Positions 6,118 to 9,434 of a stretch of 9,434 bases of DNA are shown here, piece after piece. The notes beneath the pieces are model-generated. The model did no database searches, was not told where the DNA came from, and worked only from the letters and a program-made list of their open reading frames with translations. The stretch lies in NCBI GenBank assembly GCA_900758315.1, contig CAAERF010000306.1, forward strand, positions 1 through 9,434, in the 5' to 3' direction. The stretch's first letter is position 1; every line of letters begins with the position of its first letter. The position numbers and the translations under genes are program-made. This stretch comes from an uncultured Oscillospiraceae bacterium. Lineage in GTDB: Bacteria; Bacillota; Clostridia; Oscillospirales; Oscillospiraceae.

Positions 6118-7460
6118 TGGGGTATGTATTGAGTATTTTGATGAACGCCCTGCGAACTTGGCTACTCACAAAACTGTGGGACAGCTTTTTTACAAGACGT
6201 TTTAACGGGAAACAATTCTGGGCATATTGGCTGTTATGGACTGCCATTATCACAGTCGTTCTAAATGTGTTGCCAAACGATTATGACTATAGCAATATTA
6301 TCCGCTTCTTGATTGAAATTGCGCACGAGTATGCTATGAACTTGATGTTATATCGAAGCAGATGGGACCGTCGCTTGTTTGTTGTAATAACGGGCTATGC
6401 CTGCTTTTTTTCTATTTCAGTACTGCCCGAAAAGGCATGGCTGCTTTATTCGGGTATGACGCGGACGGAGTATGTATATAATAAACCGTTGTACACCGCG
6501 TTTATCTTTTTGCGGGGGCTGTGCCTTGTGGCGTTTGTTATACTGGTTCGGCATTTCCACACACCGCCGCAGGAAAACGGAAAGCCGCGCGCATGGATAC
6601 CGGCATCAACACTGTTCCCACTGTGTACATTGTTTGTGCTTTACCGGGTGTTCAACGCAGAAGGTGCCGCAGGCGAAAATGACGCATGGACGTTTTGCCT
6701 GCTTGTGATGTGCGCGGTCGATATGGTCGCGCTGTTTCTGCTGGATCAGTTGGAATCCACTGCCCAGATGCGGGAGGCATTGGCCGTTGCACATCAGCGC
6801 GCCGAGGTGCAGAGCGCCAATGTCAAGGCGCTGGGCAATTCCTACAAGGCACAGCGCAAAATGACGCACGAGTTCCGCGGCTATCTGTTTGCACTCTCGG
6901 ATATGCTGGCAAACGGTGATACGGAGGCGGCGCAGAGTTATCTTGACGAGTTGAAGGTGCGCCAGACCGAGCGCATCCTGCTGGTGAATACACACAACCC
7001 GATTATTGACGCGATCCTCAACCAAAAGGGCTATGCGGCCAGGGAACAGGATATTGATCTGCATTTCGAGATCAACGATCTTTCCGAAGTGGCGATTCCC
7101 TCGGTCGACTTGACGGTCGTGATGAGTAATTTGTTGGACAACGCCATCGAAGCCTGTGAAAAGCTGGAAAAGCAGCAACGCCGCATGACTGTGAAAGCAA
7201 TCTATAACAAAAGCGATAACCCGCCGACGCTGTTTTTCTCGGTCAAAAATGCCAGCAAGCCGGTCAAAATTTTCGGCGACCATATCCCCACCACCAAGCC
7301 GGAGCCGGAATTGCACGGCTTTGGTCTGCCAAATGTGATGGATATCCTGCACAAATATGATGTTTTTTATTTGATGGATTATAAAGACGGCTCTTTCTTA
7401 TTCTGCCTTGAATGGGCGGATGCCGCCAACGAAAAAGCCGTTGCTGCTGCACAAAAATAG
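6117..7460 (+). CDS. GHKL sensor histidine kinase (AgrC/ComD type)
   Basis: 447 residues from the ATG at 6117, which overlaps the regulator stop as TGATG; GGAGAGG lies about 9 bases upstream. An earlier in-frame ATG at 6099 has no such site. Residues 1-210 hold about six hydrophobic segments (near 34-52, 60-78, 87-103, 125-145, 160-178, 190-210), a peptide-sensing type of membrane domain. A coiled helix (212-245) leads to the dimerisation and phosphorylation helix with His251 in MTHEFRGYLFALSDML. The ATPase domain has N-box NLLDNAIEAC (338-347) and G-box HGFGLPNV (400-407). It should phosphorylate the preceding LytTR regulator. The membrane half is AT-rich and the catalytic half GC-rich, a step within one gene. 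The signal is unknown; an AIP-like peptide is inferred from family, but no AgrD-like gene is present. Confidence 0.92.
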   Translation: MGYVLSILMNALRTWLLTKLWDSFFTRRFNGKQFWAYWLLWTAIITVVLNVLPNDYDYSNIIRFLIEIAHEYAMNLMLYRSRWDRRLFVVITGYACFFSISVLPEKAWLLYSGMTRTEYVYNKPLYTAFIFLRGLCLVAFVILVRHFHTPPQENGKPRAWIPASTLFPLCTLFVLYRVFNAEGAAGENDAWTFCLLVMCAVDMVALFLLDQLESTAQMREALAVAHQRAEVQSANVKALGNSYKAQRKMTHEFRGYLFALSDMLANGDTEAAQSYLDELKVRQTERILLVNTHNPIIDAILNQKGYAAREQDIDLHFEINDLSEVAIPSVDLTVVMSNLLDNAIEACEKLEKQQRRMTVKAIYNKSDNPPTLFFSVKNASKPVKIFGDHIPTTKPEPELHGFGLPNVMDILHKYDVFYLMDYKDGSFLFCLEWADAANEKAVAAAQK

Positions 7461-7467
7461 GCAAAAC

Positions 7468-7500
7468 TTGCAGTTGCGCACGGAATTTTGCAGTTTCGCC
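7468..7500 (+). promoter_or_regulatory. LytTR/AgrA-type operator, copy B
   Basis: This 33-bp element starts 8 bases after the kinase stop. It holds GCAGTTGCG and GCAGTTTCG, 8 of 9 identical and 20 bp apart (start to start), with the CAGTT core typical of AgrA boxes. It matches copy A (4752-4784, opposite strand) at 30 of 33 positions. It faces the AgrB-like gene and lies directly upstream of that gene's predicted -35. Confidence 0.6.
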
Positions 7501-7506
7501 GTTTTT

Positions 7507-7536
7507 CTGGACTTTGCGGACAAATCGGTTTATCGT
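7507..7536 (+). promoter_or_regulatory. Core promoter of the AgrB-like gene
   Basis: TATCGT (7531-7536) starts 30 bases after the LytTR box, exactly as the -10 of the lipoprotein promoter does; CTGGAC (7507-7512) is a poor -35. The weak core fits activator dependence. The transcript would start near 7543, leaving a very short leader that begins almost at the ribosome site AAGGGGG, so the exact -10 is uncertain. Confidence 0.4.
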
Positions 7537-7558
7537 ATTCAGCAAGGGGGCGCACAGC

Positions 7559-7945
7559 ATGGAACACCTTGCCGAAACGATGACCGATTTTTTGCTTCGG
7601 CATAAGTATATCACCGAGGAACAGGCCGAGTGGTGCCACTATATCTACATTGAGTGCGGCGACTGCCAGCGCGCCGTGAGCCGCAGCTGCAAGAATCTTC
7701 TCTGCGTCTTTGATACGACCGGTGCGCCGGTAATCGTGCCGGTGCATGATGTGGAGTACCTGTTCAGCACCACCGTGGACAAGTCCGAGTGCCGTGCCAT
7801 CCTCACGAAAGCCAACTTCTGTGAACTATACAAAGGCTGGATCGACGAGCATATCCGCGACCCCCACGCCTGCCCGTTGAATGATCTGTACGTCAACTGG
7901 GAGATTCCAGACCCTAGTGCAGCGAGGATCTTTCTGAATCGGTAA
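7559..7945 (+). CDS. AgrB-like N-terminus fused to a Cys-rich soluble domain
   Basis: 128 residues; the ATG at 7559 is preceded by AAGGGGG (7544-7550) at 8 bases. Residues 1-31 (EHLAETMTDFLLRHKYITEE and onward) resemble the cytoplasmic start of AgrB, the membrane endopeptidase that matures AgrD autoinducer (pattern: LSEKITNFLI-x-ISEED). In AgrB, membrane helices and the catalytic His and Cys follow; here the chain turns hydrophilic at about residue 32 with CGDC (33-36), further cysteines (26, 44, 49, 78, 88, 105) and an end with HACPLNDLYVNWEIPDP. No transmembrane segment is seen, so it cannot act as AgrB. It may be a truncated agrB joined to another gene, or a distinct protein. I do not recognise the second part. 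It sits behind a LytTR-type promoter after the kinase gene, the position agrB would hold. Confidence 0.75.
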   Translation: MEHLAETMTDFLLRHKYITEEQAEWCHYIYIECGDCQRAVSRSCKNLLCVFDTTGAPVIVPVHDVEYLFSTTVDKSECRAILTKANFCELYKGWIDEHIRDPHACPLNDLYVNWEIPDPSAARIFLNR

Positions 7946-7960
7946 ATAGGCACTAAATAA

Positions 7961-7995
7961 CAGCAATCCCCAAGGTGCTGCCTTGGGGATTGCTG
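7961..7995. terminator. Bidirectional intrinsic terminator between convergent genes
   Basis: A perfect 15-bp stem (CAGCAATCCCCAAGG with its complement) and the 5-base loop TGCTG. On the plus strand CTTATTATACT follows; on the minus strand TTATTTAGTGCC follows. It lies 15 bases after the plus-strand gene and 22 bases after the end of the ParR-like gene, so it can serve both. Confidence 0.8.
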
Positions 7996-8017
7996 CTTAT
8001 TATACTCACTATATGTG

Positions 8018-8338
8018 TCAGCCTCTAAAATCAGCCAAAGCACTGGCTATTAAATCTATTGGCGGCGAGGATATAGACGGCTCCTTTTTCTGCAAATCTG
8101 GGGTATGCCCACAGTTCTGCTTTTCTAAGTATTCCTGCACGATTTGCTCAATCAAGGCGCGGTCCGTCTGCTGAAAAGACTTCGTTGCTGCCTTTTCATA
8201 GCATAGAATTGCATCGGCAAGATACTGTGCCTTGCCCCTGTCACGCTGCCGTTCCAAGTATTCTACGGCACGCACATGGTCTGGATTTTCCATGTCAAAG
8301 CGAACCGTAAAGCGCCCCCGGTCCTTTTTCAGCTTCAT
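8018..8338 (-). CDS. ParR-like ribbon-helix-helix segregation adaptor
   Basis: 106 residues. The start GRFTVRFDMENPDHVRAVEYLERQR reads as a beta strand (residues 9-15) followed by helices (18-31, 36-50), the ribbon-helix-helix layout of ParR-type centromere-binding proteins. A further helix (58-73) is followed by a charged linker and a conserved-looking hydrophobic tail IDLIASALADFRG, which could be the peptide that caps the actin-like filament. It starts 6 bases after the actin-like gene stop, the standard parM-parR order. It should bind the TACG repeats upstream and repress the operon. Sequence identity among ParR proteins is low, so the call rests on size, layout and neighbour. Upstream GGGGCG is a mediocre ribosome site, suggesting coupling. 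Confidence 0.7.
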   Translation of the reverse strand: MKLKKDRGRFTVRFDMENPDHVRAVEYLERQRDRGKAQYLADAILCYEKAATKSFQQTDRALIEQIVQEYLEKQNCGHTPDLQKKEPSISSPPIDLIASALADFRG

Positions 8339-8344
8339 GGTTCA

Positions 8345-9262
8345 TCACGCCCCTGTCACCGTGCAGCGGTAAAGATACTCAAAGCCCTTGGCGTTGGCAT
8401 TCACGTCCTCCACAAAGACAGGGTGTGCCACCTTGCCGGATGCCTCGATTTGTCGCCGCAGCAGGCAGGCACCGCCGCCCACAAAAATCACACGCCCCGT
8501 GCGCAGGTCAAACTGGCGCTCGCGCAGTGCGCCCAACATATCGTTGACGAACTCCTGCGCCTGATATTCCACCAGCGCGGCAACTTCTTCCCCATAGCTG
8601 CTCCCCTGCCCCTGCAAGAGAATGGCATCCACATCGGTTTCCTCCAACAAAATGTCCAAATCGGAGCTAGCTTTAGAGCGGATGCGGTTATACAGAAAAA
8701 TCACGCCATTTTCCAGCGAGTCACAGGTAGATAGGTCAGCACGACCGTTCTTCAGCAGCAGATAGTCTGCCGTGAAGCCACCCACATCCAGAATCAGCGC
8801 ACGCGGCACTGTTGCCAACTCGCCCAGCATCATGGCCGCCGCTGCAAACGCCTGCGGATAGCACTGCACATCGCGGATCAGGATGCTGTACAGCTTGTCA
8901 CGGTAGGAGAAGTAGATAGGTTCCTTGCGTTTGAAGTAACGCACGAACGCCTTGTTCTGTGCGCCAAAGTGTGCGGGCGGCAGACCGATGGCAAGGTCAA
9001 TGGGCATCAGCCCGGAAGTATAAGCGCCCTGTGCTTCGATTTCCTCCGCGATGGCAAACAGCGACAGGATAAAGAAACGCTCGTCTGTGGTTTTGTCCTT
9101 CTGGTACGGGATACGCTGCGCTGACAGCGTATAGTAACTGCCACCGTATTTCAGTACATCCCTGCCGTAAGGTCTGGTTTTACTTTTCTGTACACCGGAA
9201 ACGATGGCGTTCCCGTGAACGGTTTTGACCTGTTTGTTGCCGTGGTCGATAGCAATAAGCAT
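8345..9262 (-). CDS. parM: ParM/StbA-type actin-like ATPase for plasmid segregation
   Basis: 305 residues, near the usual 300-350. Actin-fold motifs in order: phosphate-1 loop AIDHGNKQVK (4-13), connecting segment CYPQAFAAAAM (134-144), phosphate-2 loop ILDVGGFTADY (157-167) with Asp159, and the adenosine motif FVGGGACLL (260-268). Such proteins form dynamic filaments that push replicated plasmid copies apart when their ends are held by ParR bound to parC. ATG at 9262 follows AGGGAG by about 8 bases. It heads a two-gene operon with the ParR-like gene and has a promoter (9294-9323) embedded in repeats. StbA/ParM homologues are found on plasmids and on integrative elements of Clostridia, so the location alone does not decide between them. 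Confidence 0.9.
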   Translation of the reverse strand: MLIAIDHGNKQVKTVHGNAIVSGVQKSKTRPYGRDVLKYGGSYYTLSAQRIPYQKDKTTDERFFILSLFAIAEEIEAQGAYTSGLMPIDLAIGLPPAHFGAQNKAFVRYFKRKEPIYFSYRDKLYSILIRDVQCYPQAFAAAAMMLGELATVPRALILDVGGFTADYLLLKNGRADLSTCDSLENGVIFLYNRIRSKASSDLDILLEETDVDAILLQGQGSSYGEEVAALVEYQAQEFVNDMLGALRERQFDLRTGRVIFVGGGACLLRRQIEASGKVAHPVFVEDVNANAKGFEYLYRCTVTGA

Positions 9263-9293
9263 AACATCAACTCCCTTCGATGCTTATATTTAC

Positions 9294-9323
9294 CTTATAC
9301 GTTTTGAATACGTCATTTCCCAA
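9294..9323 (-). promoter_or_regulatory. Promoter of the parM-parR operon
   Basis: TTGGGA (9318-9323), an 18-base spacer and TATAAG (9294-9299), read on the minus strand. Transcription would start near 9287, 25 bases before the parM ATG. It overlaps three of the TACG repeats or their edges, so binding of the adaptor there would repress the operon, as is known for ParR. Confidence 0.5.
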
Positions 9324-9362
9324 CAAATTTACGCATTATTTTTTCTTATACGCAATAATACG
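9297..9362. repeat. Candidate parC centromere: five WTACG repeats on one helix face
   Basis: ATACG at 9297, 9308, 9348 and 9358, and TTACG at 9329. Start-to-start steps are 11, 21, 19 and 10 bases, close to one or two helical turns. Two copies extend to TACGCATTATTT (9330-9341 and 9359-9370). The array lies directly upstream of parM, where parC of type II partition systems is found, with repeats of about 11 bp in known cases. The repeat unit is short, so the evidence is mainly spacing and position. Confidence 0.55.
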
Positions 9363-9376
9363 CATTATTTATTTGT

Positions 9377-9405
9377 TTGCATTTCCCCGGCGGGTGCGCT
9401 ATAAT
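9377..9405 (+). promoter_or_regulatory. Strong promoter for a plus-strand gene beyond the right edge
   Basis: TTGCAT (9377-9382), a 17-base spacer and a perfect TATAAT (9400-9405). AGGAG (9427-9431) near the window end is a ribosome site whose start codon would lie just outside. The gene is divergent from parM, and the candidate centromere lies between the two; a replication or mobilisation gene would be a reasonable guess, but nothing of it is visible. Confidence 0.65.
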
Positions 9406-9434
9406 GGGCAAAGTAAGTAAAAACACAGGAGTCC

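Noticed and set aside
6606..7352. Long antisense frame (248 codons) opposite the sensor kinase.
   Set aside because: The kinase H-, N- and G-boxes are in the plus-strand frame; this is an open shadow caused by GC-rich codons.
8276..8734. Plus-strand frame of 152 codons opposite the parM and parR genes.
   Set aside because: No ribosome site; it is antisense to the actin-like adenosine motif and to the adaptor start.
1..9434. tRNA, rRNA, CRISPR repeats, insertion sequence or integrase.
   Set aside because: No clover-leaf, regularly spaced repeats, transposase motif or terminal inverted repeats were seen on either strand by eye.

Overview
The window looks like accessory DNA of a gut-type Gram-positive bacterium. 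The most likely source is Clostridia of the Oscillospiraceae kind (Faecalibacterium, Subdoligranulum or Gemmiger-like); this is inferred from gene content, AGGAGG-type ribosome binding sites and mixed base composition, not from a marker gene. It has three blocks: a lipoprotein operon on the minus strand (about 23-4784), a regulatory cassette (about 4836-7945), and an actin-type DNA segregation locus (8018 to about 9362). No rRNA, tRNA, transposase or CRISPR array was seen.

Left block, minus strand, read right to left: three related secreted lipoproteins of about 420-460 residues (3295-4560, 1916-3166, 211-1599), with a small ORF (1674-1853) between the second and third. Downstream are the first 12 codons of an ABC-transporter ATPase, broken at about position 110 and joined to foreign sequence. 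The first two lipoproteins carry a C-x4-C-x-H-x6-spaced Cys/His motif (C, C, H, C); the third has the same segment with all three cysteines replaced and the histidine kept.

Centre: an XRE-family repressor-like gene (minus strand, 4836-5225) is divergent from an overlapping pair on the plus strand, a LytTR response regulator (5407-6117) and a GHKL sensor kinase of the AgrC type (6117-7460). Next comes a 128-residue protein (7559-7945) whose first ~30 residues look like the start of AgrB but whose remainder is not membrane-like. Two near-identical 33-bp elements (30/33 identical) flank the cassette in inverted orientation at 4752-4784 and 7468-7500. Each contains two GCAGTT-like direct repeats 20 bp apart, and each has a -10-like hexamer exactly 30 bp downstream. 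They resemble AgrA/LytTR binding sites. One points into the lipoprotein operon and the other into the AgrB-like gene, which parallels the divergent P2/P3 logic of agr quorum sensing. The inferred circuit is: sensor kinase to LytTR regulator to both promoters, with the XRE protein possibly gating the regulator promoter.

Right block, minus strand: a ParM/StbA actin-like ATPase (8345-9262) followed by a ribbon-helix-helix ParR-like adaptor (8018-8338). A candidate centromere upstream consists of TACG repeats spaced at helical-turn intervals (9297-9362) and overlaps the parM promoter. A strong plus-strand promoter and a ribosome binding site at the right edge point to another gene just outside the window. 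The segregation locus suggests that the window lies on a plasmid or a large integrative element.
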